A DNA stretch of 64,000 nucleotides from Acinetobacter haemolyticus CIP 64.3 = MTCC 9819 (GTDB taxonomy: Bacteria > Pseudomonadota > Gammaproteobacteria > Pseudomonadales > Moraxellaceae), in the NCBI RefSeq assembly GCF_000369065.1, contig NZ_KB849799.1:1-64000 (forward strand), written 5' to 3'. The translations under genes and the position numbers were made by a program. Of the stretch, positions 37,159-46,782 are shown piece by piece (within the stretch, counting starts at the first letter, position 1; each line of letters begins with the position of its first letter). Under the pieces are notes generated by a model. That model was not told where the DNA came from, ran no database searches, and was given only the letters and a program-made list of their open reading frames with translations.

Positions 37159-39629
37159 TAACGTTGTGTCCAAGATTGATTAGTTTTGTTGAAACCTAAA
37201 ACTCTATTCTCAAGCAGAGAAGATAGTTTGGTATTTAAAGCGCCTAAACCTTTTAGCGTAACTTCGGCCATAACGGCATTCTTCTTACGTACATCAGGAG
37301 AGTTTGGATCATCCAGATCGTTATAGTAAGAGCGACCGTATACTGAAACAGCCCAGCAGCAAGATTCGTAATTTACGCCCAATAAATACTCACGCATGAG
37401 GTTATTGTCAAGGTCATACTGAGCATGACCCATAATACGCCAATTATCTTTTACGGGTTGTATAAAGGATGCAACAACTTGATCGTAGGCATTTTGTCGG
37501 TCTTTGATATCTTTGCGGTAAAAATAACCAACATTATAAAGATTGCCTTTATCGCCAGTATAATATGCTTGAAAATCACGTTGCGCATTGTCGCCATTCG
37601 ACATCCATGCAGAGTTGGCACTAATGGTAAAGTTTTGATTAAGTTGGCTAGTCAAATTGACTACAGGCCCAGTACGTCGCTGTGTATCAAATTCATCAAG
37701 TTGTTCGTTGAGGCTGACTCGACGATCATTAAAATAATAACTTTGTCCGACGCTGGCTTTGATTCGCTCTACGCCTTCAGTATCTAAGAGGCTATAAGTT
37801 ACACCTAGTGATAGGAAGTTATTGTCATCTAAACGGTCGTGTCCATAAAAGCGATATGGATTAAATAATTGATCGTAATTGATCGATGCTGTTGTGGAAT
37901 CAAAGTTTGGATGATCATCCTGTTTTCGATATGGTGAATAAGCATAAAAAGCACGTGGAGAAATACTTTGTAAGTACTTACCATCTTTTTCAAAAGTTAA
38001 ACCTGTAGCCAATGTAAATTGAGGTACCACAACTGATTTTTCTAAATCATTAGAACTACGATCTTGTTGAGAGTCTTGATCGTAGAATGTATTGATACTA
38101 CGTACAGAAGCCTCTGGAATAACATAGAACCATGATGGAGTAATATGATTGTATCGTACAGCAAATTGATTGTAGATGCGTGTACCACTTGATTCTAAGG
38201 CAGATCCATCATTGATGGATTTTTTGAAATACGCAGTATCATTATTAAATTCATACTGTAATCCTTGTGGGTTACCTGCGACATAATTTAATAAGAATTG
38301 AGGTAATCGTGCATAAGGTTTGTCTTTGTCATCGATTTCTTTATCAAGTGTTTGGAAATCTTCAACTTTTAATTGTGCTCTTAGACCAGGGATGCCATTT
38401 CGATAATTAAGCTCCCATGCTCGGCGCAAGTTTAAATCGGTTCTTGTGTTTGGGTTGTTATTAAAGTCGGAAAAATATTCTTTATCTGATGCGTAATTGT
38501 ATTCTAGATTGGTAGACCACTGATCATCAATTCTCCAGTTGTGGATAAAATGTAGATCGGAACGATTTTTTCTATTTTCGTACTCTTTATCATTCTGTAT
38601 ATATCCACCCCAGATTTGACCTGAACCAAAGTTTTCAGTCATGTAGCGATATTCAGCATCTAGCTTGGCACCACGGTTACTCATAAAGCTAGGTGTAAGC
38701 GTAAGATCATAATTAGGGGCTAGATTGAGATAAATGGGTACTGACAGTTGTGCGCCACCATCACTACTATAGCCAAAATTTGGACTGAGCATCCCTGTGG
38801 TGCGGCGATCATCGATTGGGAAGTTGAAATAAGGAACGGCAATCACGGGTACATTTTTGACATACAGCTTGGTGCCGCGAGTAACGCCGCGACCAGTATC
38901 TTGATTGAGTTCAATTTCTTTGGCTTGAATTTTCCAAGCCGGTTTTTGCTCTGGAGGGCATGCTGTATAGCTTGCATCCTTTAAAACGAGTAGATTTTCG
39001 TTTTTCCGCAATATTTGATTGGCTTGCCCGTGCGCATGTTGTTGCTCAGCAATATAGAAGCTGTTATTTAAATCGCCTGTTTGGGTCTTTAGATTATAGT
39101 TAATTTGGTCACTTTGGGTGAGTAACCCAGATTGAGCAAGTTGAACTCGACCTTGAGCATTTGCATGAGTTTGTGTGGAGTCAATCGTGACTTGGTCAGC
39201 GCGAATGGTGCGGCCTTCTTGGTCAATTACTACATTGCCTTGTAAAATTGAATCACCGTTCGGGTTGTAGTGACCATAATCTGCTGTGATAACAGACGTG
39301 GTGCTGTTTGCATCAGCTGGCTTGGTTGCAGGATTAATTGGAGTAACCCATGTACCTTGACAGAAGGACGAACTCAAATGCTGATTATTACGCAGTTGAG
39401 CTTCTGGCGCGGTTTTATCTACATAATATTGTTGAAAAAAATGTTCACCAGCATAACTTTCCTGATCTGGTTTTACTTGATTTTTTTCGGCGATAGCCTT
39501 GAGTTTAGCATTGTCTAGTGTAGAGACATGAGACGTGGTGGAAGCCGCGAAACCTGTTTGAATCGTGCCGCCACACAAGAGTGTCAAAATAGCTGTTGCT
39601 AAAGGATTAAATTTAAACTGATGTTTCAT
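37158..39629 (-). CDS. lptD: LPS/LOS assembly outer-membrane protein LptD
   Basis: An 823-residue protein that inserts lipooligosaccharide into the outer leaflet with LptE. A signal peptide (ending near GFA) is followed by an OstA/LptA-like beta-jellyroll domain (about residues 100-230, QGNVVIDQEGRTIRADQVTID) and a large C-terminal beta-barrel. A few cysteines (FCQGTW, YTACPPEQ, ESCCWAVSVYG) could form the conserved inter-domain disulfides. The arrangement lptD-surA is the common gammaproteobacterial one. The next gene, amgK, is divergent. Confidence 0.95.
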   Translation of the reverse strand: MKHQFKFNPLATAILTLLCGGTIQTGFAASTTSHVSTLDNAKLKAIAEKNQVKPDQESYAGEHFFQQYYVDKTAPEAQLRNNQHLSSSFCQGTWVTPINPATKPADANSTTSVITADYGHYNPNGDSILQGNVVIDQEGRTIRADQVTIDSTQTHANAQGRVQLAQSGLLTQSDQINYNLKTQTGDLNNSFYIAEQQHAHGQANQILRKNENLLVLKDASYTACPPEQKPAWKIQAKEIELNQDTGRGVTRGTKLYVKNVPVIAVPYFNFPIDDRRTTGMLSPNFGYSSDGGAQLSVPIYLNLAPNYDLTLTPSFMSNRGAKLDAEYRYMTENFGSGQIWGGYIQNDKEYENRKNRSDLHFIHNWRIDDQWSTNLEYNYASDKEYFSDFNNNPNTRTDLNLRRAWELNYRNGIPGLRAQLKVEDFQTLDKEIDDKDKPYARLPQFLLNYVAGNPQGLQYEFNNDTAYFKKSINDGSALESSGTRIYNQFAVRYNHITPSWFYVIPEASVRSINTFYDQDSQQDRSSNDLEKSVVVPQFTLATGLTFEKDGKYLQSISPRAFYAYSPYRKQDDHPNFDSTTASINYDQLFNPYRFYGHDRLDDNNFLSLGVTYSLLDTEGVERIKASVGQSYYFNDRRVSLNEQLDEFDTQRRTGPVVNLTSQLNQNFTISANSAWMSNGDNAQRDFQAYYTGDKGNLYNVGYFYRKDIKDRQNAYDQVVASFIQPVKDNWRIMGHAQYDLDNNLMREYLLGVNYESCCWAVSVYGRSYYNDLDDPNSPDVRKKNAVMAEVTLKGLGALNTKLSSLLENRVLGFNKTNQSWTQR

Positions 39630-39747
39630 TGTCTCATTAACCAGTATGCTAATTCACAATTAATTATTGTCGCATCATAGAGAAAAAGTTGATAAGTGGC
39701 TACACTTAAGCTCTCAAAATCTCAGCTAGTTTTAGATTTTATTGCAA

Positions 39748-40761
39748 ATGAATACACAACGTGAACAATTGATACAAACTTGGTTGCAAGCCACTCTACA
39801 ATCTGATCAATTTGAGATCAGCTTTTTAGCAGGGGATGCAAGCTTTCGTCGCTATGCGCGAATAAATTTACAAAACAAAACATATATGCTTATGGATGCA
39901 CCTCCTGAAAAAGAAGATTGTACGCCATTCGTGACAATTGATGAGTTTTTCGATCAGCATGGTGTGCGCGTGCCGCATATTATTGCCAAAGATTTGGAAA
40001 ATGGCTTTTTATTGTTAGAGGATTTTGGTGATGTAGTTCTATCGACGTTGCTCAATGATGCAACAGTGGATCAATATTATGCGCAGAGTTTTAAACAACT
40101 AATCGAATTGCAAAAGATTAATGGTCATGAGTTGTTGCCAGTTTATTCTTATGAAAAATTAATGACAGAAATGCGGTTGTTAACCGATTGGATGTTACCT
40201 TCGTTAAAAATTCAACCAACAGAGCAACAGCTTGAAACCATAGAACAAGCATTCGATTTTCTTGCAATTGAAGCTTTAAGTCAGCCGCAAGTGATTGTTC
40301 ATCGTGATTTTCATAGTCGTAATTTGATGAAGATTGATAATGAACAAGAGCTGGGTGTCATTGATTTTCAAGATGCTGTAATTGGTGCAGATACTTATGA
40401 TCTAATTTCAATTACACGTGATGCCTATGTTCAATGGAATGCGGCGCGCGTACACGAATGGTTTAATGTATTTTATAAGTTGTTGCCAGATGCAGCGAAA
40501 GTAAATCGCAGTTTTGAACAATTCAAGCGTGATGCTGATTTGATGGCGATTCAACGTCATTTAAAAATATTGGGCATCTTTGTGCGTTTATATGAGCGTG
40601 ATGGTAAATCGGGCTATCTAAAGGATTTGCCACGGGTAATGTGGTATTTGCTTGAAGAAAGCCAAGGTTATGATGAGTTAAATGACTTTATGCATTTTAT
40701 ACGTGAAACGGTTATGCCAAGGTTCATATTGAAATATGGCGAATACGAGGTTGCTGCTTAA
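39748..40761 (+). CDS. amgK: N-acetylmuramate/N-acetylglucosamine kinase AmgK
   Basis: A 337-residue aminoglycoside-phosphotransferase-fold kinase, started at ATG 39748 (an in-frame TTG is two codons upstream). It phosphorylates the anomeric position of MurNAc and GlcNAc in peptidoglycan recycling, bypassing de novo MurA and so affecting fosfomycin tolerance. The catalytic loop is VIVHRDFHSRNLM, with LGVIDFQDAVIGADTYD as metal-binding motif. It overlaps murU by one base (TAATG), matching the known amgK-murU pair. Confidence 0.92.
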   Translation: MNTQREQLIQTWLQATLQSDQFEISFLAGDASFRRYARINLQNKTYMLMDAPPEKEDCTPFVTIDEFFDQHGVRVPHIIAKDLENGFLLLEDFGDVVLSTLLNDATVDQYYAQSFKQLIELQKINGHELLPVYSYEKLMTEMRLLTDWMLPSLKIQPTEQQLETIEQAFDFLAIEALSQPQVIVHRDFHSRNLMKIDNEQELGVIDFQDAVIGADTYDLISITRDAYVQWNAARVHEWFNVFYKLLPDAAKVNRSFEQFKRDADLMAIQRHLKILGIFVRLYERDGKSGYLKDLPRVMWYLLEESQGYDELNDFMHFIRETVMPRFILKYGEYEVAA

Positions 40762-41450
40762 TGAAAGCGATGATTCTGGCGGCTGGTCTAGGTAATCGTA
40801 TGCGACCACTTACATTACATACACCAAAGCCCTTGCTTGAAGTGGGAGGGAAACCGCTCATTGTTTGGCATATTGAAAAATTGCAGAAAGTCGGTGTAAA
40901 AGAGATTGTAATCAATACCGCTTGGCTGGGTGAAAAGCTTGTAGCTGCTTTAGGTGATGGAACTCAATTCGGCGTAAATATTTTGTGGTCGCACGAGGGG
41001 GAAGGCTTAGAGACAGCAGGTGGTATTATTAATGCTTTACCTTTGCTTGGTGATCAACCATTCATTCTTGTAAATGGTGATGTTTGGACAACAATGGACT
41101 TCGCATCATTGCTGGATGTTAAATTAGGGACTAAACAGGCACATTTGGTTTTGGTTGATAATCCACCACAGCATTTAAAGGGTGATTTTATTCTGTCAAA
41201 CAATATGGCCTATACTTTTGATCAAGAGAAATGTGGTGAAGCGCTAACATATAGTGGCGTTGCGGTGTTGGCACCTCAGATGTTTATCGGCTTAGAGAGT
41301 GGTAAGCGTCCATTGGCTCCATTATTGAAAGAAGCGATGTTAGAACAGCAGGTTTCAGCTGAAAAAATGCAAGGAATTTGGGTGGATGTCGGTACTCCTG
41401 AGCGTTTGCAGCAGTTAGATCAACAGATACAACAAGGTGCGTTTGCTTAG
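40761..41450 (+). CDS. murU: N-acetylmuramate alpha-1-phosphate uridylyltransferase MurU
   Basis: A 229-residue sugar nucleotidyltransferase that converts MurNAc-1-phosphate to UDP-MurNAc after AmgK. The nucleotide-binding signature is MILAAGLGNRMRPLTLHTPKPLLEVGGKPL (residues 4-33, given in the family as GxGxRxxPLTxxxPKPL), and the metal-binding aspartate is in FILVNGDVWTT. Coupled to amgK. Confidence 0.93.
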   Translation: MKAMILAAGLGNRMRPLTLHTPKPLLEVGGKPLIVWHIEKLQKVGVKEIVINTAWLGEKLVAALGDGTQFGVNILWSHEGEGLETAGGIINALPLLGDQPFILVNGDVWTTMDFASLLDVKLGTKQAHLVLVDNPPQHLKGDFILSNNMAYTFDQEKCGEALTYSGVAVLAPQMFIGLESGKRPLAPLLKEAMLEQQVSAEKMQGIWVDVGTPERLQQLDQQIQQGAFA

Positions 41451-41604
41451 CGTTAATAGCAAACCCTATTAAAAAAACTTAATAGTTTGTGCAGTTTATC
41501 GTGTTTGTTCATGTTTAACTGCATAATCGTTCAACAAGTCCTACTGTGTCTTGTGACAGAAATAGGTATACTGCACAGCAAATTTATCGAGATGTCGCAC
41601 TGTT

Positions 41605-42240
41605 ATGCATCCTTTTTTTCAAGAATTAAAGCAAGGAAGTCAAGCCTTAGGTTTAAGTCTAAGCGAAGAAGCCTTAACACTTTTGTTGAAATATCAAGAT
41701 GCTTTGGTGTTGTGGAATAAGGCATATAATTTAACAGCCATTCGTGAACCCAAAGAAATGTTGGTTAAACATTTATTAGATAGTTTAAGTATCTTAAATG
41801 ATTTACCTGCTGGGCGTTTACTTGATGTTGGCACAGGTGGTGGCATGCCAGGCATGATCATTGCATTATGTCAACCAGAACGTGACTGTGTACTGCTAGA
41901 TTCAAATGGGAAAAAAATTCGGTTTTTGAAGCAATTTATTGCAGATTTAAAGCTCAGAAATGTAATTGCAGTGCAAACACGAGTAGAAAGCGAAGATAGT
42001 ATATCTGAGCTCGGTCATTTCGATGTCATTACAAGTCGTGCTTTTGCATCTCTGACAGATTTTGTGAATGCTGCACAGCCTTATATGCATGATCAAAGCA
42101 TTATTGCAGCGATGAAAGGTCTCATTCCTGAGGATGAGGTGGAGCAGATGAAGGATGAGTATTCTTGTAAAATCATTGAACTTCGTGTGCCAAGATTAGA
42201 TGAGCAACGTCATTTACTGTTACTTCAACGTATTCAATAA
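41605..42240 (+). CDS. rsmG: 16S rRNA (guanine-527-N7)-methyltransferase RsmG
   Basis: A 211-residue SAM-dependent methyltransferase (GidB). The SAM motif is RLLDVGTGGGMPGMIIAL (about residues 71-88), preceded by YNLTAIREPKEMLVKHLLDSLS and followed by DVITSRAFASL. It methylates G527 of 16S rRNA; loss gives low-level streptomycin resistance. The position directly before parA-parB is conserved in many bacteria. Confidence 0.95.
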   Translation: MHPFFQELKQGSQALGLSLSEEALTLLLKYQDALVLWNKAYNLTAIREPKEMLVKHLLDSLSILNDLPAGRLLDVGTGGGMPGMIIALCQPERDCVLLDSNGKKIRFLKQFIADLKLRNVIAVQTRVESEDSISELGHFDVITSRAFASLTDFVNAAQPYMHDQSIIAAMKGLIPEDEVEQMKDEYSCKIIELRVPRLDEQRHLLLLQRIQ

Positions 42241-42258
42241 AAAATATTAAGGGTAGTT

Positions 42259-43041
42259 ATGGCTCAGATTATAGCAATTGCAAACCAAAAAGGTGGTGTA
42301 GGGAAAACCACGACAGCGGTAAATCTTGCTGCTTCTTTGGCGATCTTGAAAAAACGTGTCTTGTTAGTCGATATGGACTCTCAAGGGAATGCGACGATGG
42401 GGTCTGGCATTCAAAAAAATGATTTACTTTATACAGTGGCAGACGTACTTTTAGGTGAGGTACCAATCGAGACTGCAATACAAAAAGCTGAAGTTGGTTA
42501 CAAGGTCTTGGGAGCAAACCGTGAACTTGCTGGCGTTGAGCTTACCATCGCTGAACAGGATGGTCGTGAGTTTATTCTAAAAAACGCGCTGCAAGAAATT
42601 GATGCATCATTTGACTATATTATTGTGGATTGTGCTCCGAGTTTAAGTCTGATCACTGTGAATGCTTTGGCTGCCGTAAATGGTGTGATCATTCCAATGC
42701 AATGTGAATATTATGCTTTGGAAGGATTGGCTGACTTAACCCAAACAATTGATCGTATACAAAAAGCATTGAATCCAAACTTGGAAATTGTTGGTGTATT
42801 ACGTACCATGTATGATGCTCGTAATGCGTTGACACGTGATGTATCTGCTGAATTAGACCAATATTTTGGCAAGAAGTTATACGAAACTGTTATCCCCCGG
42901 AATATTCGATTGGCTGAAGCACCTGCACATGGTTTGCCTGTCATTTATTTTGAGAAGAGCTCAAAAGGTGCGGTTGCCTATTTGAATTTGGCCGCGGAAA
43001 TGTTGAAGAAAAGTAAAGTCAAAAAAGGAAGTGCTGTATGA
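42259..43041 (+). CDS. parA: Chromosome partitioning ATPase ParA (Soj family)
   Basis: A 260-residue Walker-type ATPase. The deviant Walker A is ANQKGGVGKTTTAVNLAAS (residues 8-26), Walker A' is LLVDMDSQGNATMGSG and Walker B is YIIVDCAPSL. It binds DNA non-specifically in its ATP state and works with ParB-parS to segregate chromosome origins. It overlaps parB by 4 bases (ATGA). Confidence 0.96.
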   Translation: MAQIIAIANQKGGVGKTTTAVNLAASLAILKKRVLLVDMDSQGNATMGSGIQKNDLLYTVADVLLGEVPIETAIQKAEVGYKVLGANRELAGVELTIAEQDGREFILKNALQEIDASFDYIIVDCAPSLSLITVNALAAVNGVIIPMQCEYYALEGLADLTQTIDRIQKALNPNLEIVGVLRTMYDARNALTRDVSAELDQYFGKKLYETVIPRNIRLAEAPAHGLPVIYFEKSSKGAVAYLNLAAEMLKKSKVKKGSAV

Positions 43042-43925
43042 GCATCAAAAAACGCGGATTGGCTAAAGGTCGTGGTTTAGATGCGCTATTAGGTTCAATT
43101 CAGAAAGAGAAATTGCAACTTGAAGCACAAGCCTTGGATCATGGTCAACTCAAGCAAATTGATGTGAACTTATTAAAACGTGGTGAATATCAGCCTCGTC
43201 GTTTTATTCAAGAACAAGATTTACAAGAGCTTGCATCATCAATTGAAAAGCATGGCGTGATGCAACCCATCGTTATTCGTCCTGTAGATGATGAACAGTT
43301 TCCATATGAAATTATTGCGGGTGAACGTCGTTGGCGTGCTGCACAGTTAGCAGGACTAACTGAAATTCCTGCAATTGTTCGTGAACTCAATGATCAGGTA
43401 GCGATTGCATTAGCATTAATTGAGAATATTCAACGCCAAGATTTAAATCCGATTGATCAGGCACTTGCATTACAACGTTTTCACGATGAATTTGGATTGA
43501 GTCATCAAGAAATTGCAGAGACAGTTGGTAAAGCTCGAACAACAGTAAGTAATTTGTTACGTCTATTAAGTTTGGCTGATCCAATTAAAGATTTCATGCA
43601 GCAAGGTCAAATCGATATGGGGCATGCACGTGCAATTTTGAGCTTAAAAGCAAAAGATCAAATGGACGTGGCAAAGATCGTTATTGAAAAGAGTTTATCG
43701 GTACGTCAAACTGAACAGTTAGTACGTGAGTGGAATGAACCAAAGCCTGAAAAGGAGAAAGTACAAATTTCTCCAGATATTGAACAATTGACCCAAAAGC
43801 TGTCAGAGCGTTTTGGTGCAAATGTGAAAATTGATCATAATCAAAAAGGTAAAGGGAAAATGGTCATTCATTATCACTCATTGGATGAGTTGGATGGGAT
43901 TTTAAATATTTGTTTACCTAACTGA
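43038..43925 (+). CDS. parB: Chromosome partitioning protein ParB
   Basis: A 295-residue ParB/Spo0J CTPase that loads at parS and spreads on DNA. The N-terminal ParA-contact segment is KRGLAKGRGLDALLGS (residues 4-19). The CTP-binding motifs include GEYQPRR and IIAGERRWRAAQLAG. The helix-turn-helix is LSHQEIAETVGKARTTVSNLLRLL, and the C-terminal dimerisation domain covers about residues 235-295. I saw no perfect parS (TGTTTCACGTGAAACA) in this window. Confidence 0.96.
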   Translation: MSIKKRGLAKGRGLDALLGSIQKEKLQLEAQALDHGQLKQIDVNLLKRGEYQPRRFIQEQDLQELASSIEKHGVMQPIVIRPVDDEQFPYEIIAGERRWRAAQLAGLTEIPAIVRELNDQVAIALALIENIQRQDLNPIDQALALQRFHDEFGLSHQEIAETVGKARTTVSNLLRLLSLADPIKDFMQQGQIDMGHARAILSLKAKDQMDVAKIVIEKSLSVRQTEQLVREWNEPKPEKEKVQISPDIEQLTQKLSERFGANVKIDHNQKGKGKMVIHYHSLDELDGILNICLPN

Positions 43926-43983
43926 ACTTATAACATTGAGAAACCATCCTTTTATAATTTTTTAAATATTATTGGGGAATGAT

Positions 43984-44613
43984 ATGTGGGAACTTGTGAA
44001 AGCAGGCGGCTGGTTGATGCTGCCGCTTATTCTCTCATCAATTTTTACGGTTGCAATTATTATCGAGCGTTATATTCGTCTTAAACGCTCACAAGTTTTA
44101 CCGCAAGCATTGTTGGTTAAAGGTGCCGATGTAGAGAATGTTATCTCGACTCTTGAACAGCCTGAAATAAATCATAGTGCTTTGGGACGAATTCTAAAGG
44201 CTGGATATGATCATCAGGATCAGGGGGAGCAGTTTGCTCGTGCTCAAATGGAAGCTACTGCTTCAGAAGAAATAACCCATCTTGAAAAAAACATAAATTT
44301 TTTAGGTACTTTAGGAGCAATTGCACCACTACTTGGACTGCTGGGTACTGTTCTTGGGATTATTGAGGCGTTCTTGGTGGTTGATGTTGGGTCGGCTGGT
44401 AATGCAAGTATGATGATGCCAGGAATTTCTACGGCTCTGATTACTACGGCTGTGGGGATGTTGATTGCAATTCCAGCAATGATTGCTTACCGTTATTTTC
44501 AGCGAGTCGTTCATGAGTACGTGGCTGAGTTAGAACAGCAGTCAACATTGTTTCATGCGGCGCTTTTCCATAAAAAGATCCCACATGTTCAAGAACATCG
44601 TCGCGCCAGTTGA
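43984..44613 (+). CDS. MotA/TolQ/ExbB-family proton channel protein
   Basis: A 209-residue inner-membrane protein, start ATG 43984 with GGGGAA upstream. It has three hydrophobic helices and the family's conserved pattern LGTLGAIAPLLGLLGTVLGIIEAF and GISTALITTAVGMLIAIPAMIAY. It forms a proton-driven motor with the ExbD-like protein encoded next. Placed before msbA-lpxK-kdsB it may serve envelope energisation, but its partner system is not evident. Confidence 0.88.
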   Translation: MWELVKAGGWLMLPLILSSIFTVAIIIERYIRLKRSQVLPQALLVKGADVENVISTLEQPEINHSALGRILKAGYDHQDQGEQFARAQMEATASEEITHLEKNINFLGTLGAIAPLLGLLGTVLGIIEAFLVVDVGSAGNASMMMPGISTALITTAVGMLIAIPAMIAYRYFQRVVHEYVAELEQQSTLFHAALFHKKIPHVQEHRRAS

Positions 44614-44627
44614 ACGTAGGTGTGATG

Positions 44628-45056
44628 ATGAAATTTAAACGCGCTCAAGTTGATGATATTCATATAAATTTGACACCTATGATCGACTGTATGTTGTTTA
44701 TTTTGGTGTTTCTACTACTTTCTACCACCTTTAGTCAGCAAAGTCGCATAAACTTGACGTTGCCTGATGCTCAGGGTGTACCACCGAAACAATTCGATCA
44801 CAAAATTGAAATAATGGTAGACTCAAAAGGGCATTATTCTGTGAACGGTCAAGCGATGGCAAGTAAGGAAGTTGCTGATCTAAGCACAGCGATCAAACAG
44901 ATTGCACAAGATCGTCGTGATTTTATGTTCGTGATTGCTGCTGATGCCAATGCTGCACATCAAGATGTTATTCGTGTGATGGATGTGGCTGGTCAGCTCG
45001 GTTTTGTCAATGTCAACATTAGCACTAAAGTTCCAACAAGAGGTTTTACTGAGTGA
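44628..45056 (+). CDS. ExbD/TolR-family protein
   Basis: A 142-residue protein started at the second of two tandem ATGs (44628), with AGG seven bases upstream. It has one transmembrane helix (PMIDCMLFILVFLLLSTTF) carrying the proton-accepting aspartate of the family (Asp in LTPMIDCM), then a periplasmic domain ending in DVIRVMDVAGQLGFVNVNIST. It pairs with the ExbB-like channel just upstream and overlaps msbA at its stop. Confidence 0.88.
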   Translation: MKFKRAQVDDIHINLTPMIDCMLFILVFLLLSTTFSQQSRINLTLPDAQGVPPKQFDHKIEIMVDSKGHYSVNGQAMASKEVADLSTAIKQIAQDRRDFMFVIAADANAAHQDVIRVMDVAGQLGFVNVNISTKVPTRGFTE

Positions 45057-46780
45057 ATCAAGATTTTAAGATCTATTTACGTCTTTTAGCTTATTTAAAA
45101 TCTTATTGGGGCGTTGCCTTATTGGTGTTGATTGGCTTTAGTATTAATGCGGCTACAGAAGTTTCTGTTGCTAAATTACTTAAATTTATTATTGATGCCA
45201 TTCAAGAGGGTAGTAGAGAAAATTTAAATTGGTTTCCAGCCTTAATCGTACTGCTCATGTTCTTTCGTGGTATTGGCCTGTTTCTGGGGGGGTACTTCAC
45301 AGCTGTGATTTCCCGTCGGCTTGTGTTTAGTATCCGTCAAGAAGTGTATGCAAAATTGCTTAGATTGCCTTCTCAATATTACCTTGATAATACATCTGGC
45401 CACATTAGTTCAAAATTGATGTATAACGTTCAGCAGTTAACCGCAGCTTCATCAGATTCACTACAAACCTTGGTTAAAGATGGCTTAATCGTTATTGGTT
45501 TGTTGAGCTATCTCTTCTATACCAATTGGCGATTAACGCTTTGTATCATCGTATTTATGCCTGTGATTGGGGTTTTGGTGAGAGTTGCAGCAAAACGTAT
45601 GCGCAAGCTCTCAGTTCAAGTACAAAACACCATGGGTGATGTTAACCATGTGGTTCAAGAAACTATTAATGGTAATTCTGTAGTGAAAAGTTTCACTGGT
45701 GAAGCTTTTGAACAACAACGTTTTTATAAATCGTCTGAAGAAAATTTACGTCGCGGTTTGAAAATGGTAATTGTTCAGAATATTAATAGCCCAGTGGTAC
45801 AGTTGATTTTATCCTGTGCGATGGCAGTCATTCTTTGGTTAGCATTACGCCCACAGGTGTTAGGTGACACATCTGCAGGTGAATTTGTTGCTTATATCAC
45901 GGCAGCAGGTTTGATTTCAAAGCCAATCAAAAACTTGACTGATATCAATGAGAAATTACAACGTGGTTTAGCAGCTGCACATTCAGTTTTTGAGTTACTA
46001 GATTTACCAGAAGAAGAAAATAAGGGGCAATTAAAACCTGCACTCAAAGGCAGTATTCGCTTTGAACGCGCTAATCTTCAGTACTCTGATGGTACTCATG
46101 CGATTAAAGATTTCTCATTGGATATAAAAGCAGGGCAAACGATTGCATTAGTGGGTCGTTCGGGTGCAGGTAAAACGTCGTTAGTGAATATGTTGCCGCG
46201 ATTCCAGGAGTTGAGTAGTGGTGAAATCTATTTGGATAATATAGCAATTGATCAAATAGAGCTTTTATCACTACGATCTCAAATCGCAATGGTTAATCAA
46301 CAGGTAGTGCTGTTTAACCGTTCGGTACGCGATAATATTGCTTACGGTCAATTACAAAATGCGAGTGATGAACAGGTGATTGCTGCCGCGAAAGCAGCTT
46401 ATGCACATGAATTTATTATGGCATTACCGCAAGGTTATGACACGGTTCTAGGGGCGCAAGGTTTAAGCCTTTCAGGTGGCCAGCGTCAACGTATCGCGAT
46501 TGCACGTGCGATACTAAAGGACTCACCAATTTTAATTTTAGATGAAGCGACCAGTGCTTTGGATAATGAGTCTGAATATTTTATTCAGCGTGCGTTTGAT
46601 GAGGCGATGCAAGGTAGAACAACAATTGTAATCGCACACCGACTTTCAACTGTTGAGAATGCTGATTTGATCGTTGTCATGGACAAAGGACAAATCATAG
46701 AGCAAGGTACTCATGCTGAGTTGTTAGCAAAACACGGGATGTACTATCAACTTCATCAACGTAACTTTGAGGAAGAATAA
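45053..46780 (+). CDS. msbA: Lipid A export ABC transporter MsbA
   Basis: A 575-residue ABC exporter half-transporter that flips lipid A-core across the inner membrane. GTG start inside the overlap with the exbD-like gene (GTGA). Six transmembrane helices lie in residues 1-320. The ATPase domain has GRSGAGKTSLVN, the LSGGQRQRIAIARA signature, ILILDEATSALD and the H-loop IVIAHRLS. It is followed after 2 bases by lpxK, as in many Gram-negatives. Confidence 0.95.
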   Translation: MNQDFKIYLRLLAYLKSYWGVALLVLIGFSINAATEVSVAKLLKFIIDAIQEGSRENLNWFPALIVLLMFFRGIGLFLGGYFTAVISRRLVFSIRQEVYAKLLRLPSQYYLDNTSGHISSKLMYNVQQLTAASSDSLQTLVKDGLIVIGLLSYLFYTNWRLTLCIIVFMPVIGVLVRVAAKRMRKLSVQVQNTMGDVNHVVQETINGNSVVKSFTGEAFEQQRFYKSSEENLRRGLKMVIVQNINSPVVQLILSCAMAVILWLALRPQVLGDTSAGEFVAYITAAGLISKPIKNLTDINEKLQRGLAAAHSVFELLDLPEEENKGQLKPALKGSIRFERANLQYSDGTHAIKDFSLDIKAGQTIALVGRSGAGKTSLVNMLPRFQELSSGEIYLDNIAIDQIELLSLRSQIAMVNQQVVLFNRSVRDNIAYGQLQNASDEQVIAAAKAAYAHEFIMALPQGYDTVLGAQGLSLSGGQRQRIAIARAILKDSPILILDEATSALDNESEYFIQRAFDEAMQGRTTIVIAHRLSTVENADLIVVMDKGQIIEQGTHAELLAKHGMYYQLHQRNFEEE

Positions 46781-46782
46781 GT

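Noticed and set aside
37425..37787. A 120-codon plus-strand frame inside lptD
   Set aside because: It lies antisense to the lptD barrel, and its protein has no coherent family features.
42259..43925. A parS centromere close to parAB
   Set aside because: No perfect TGTTTCACGTGAAACA was seen in the window. A CACGTG inside rpsA (near 59569) lacks the flanking arms.
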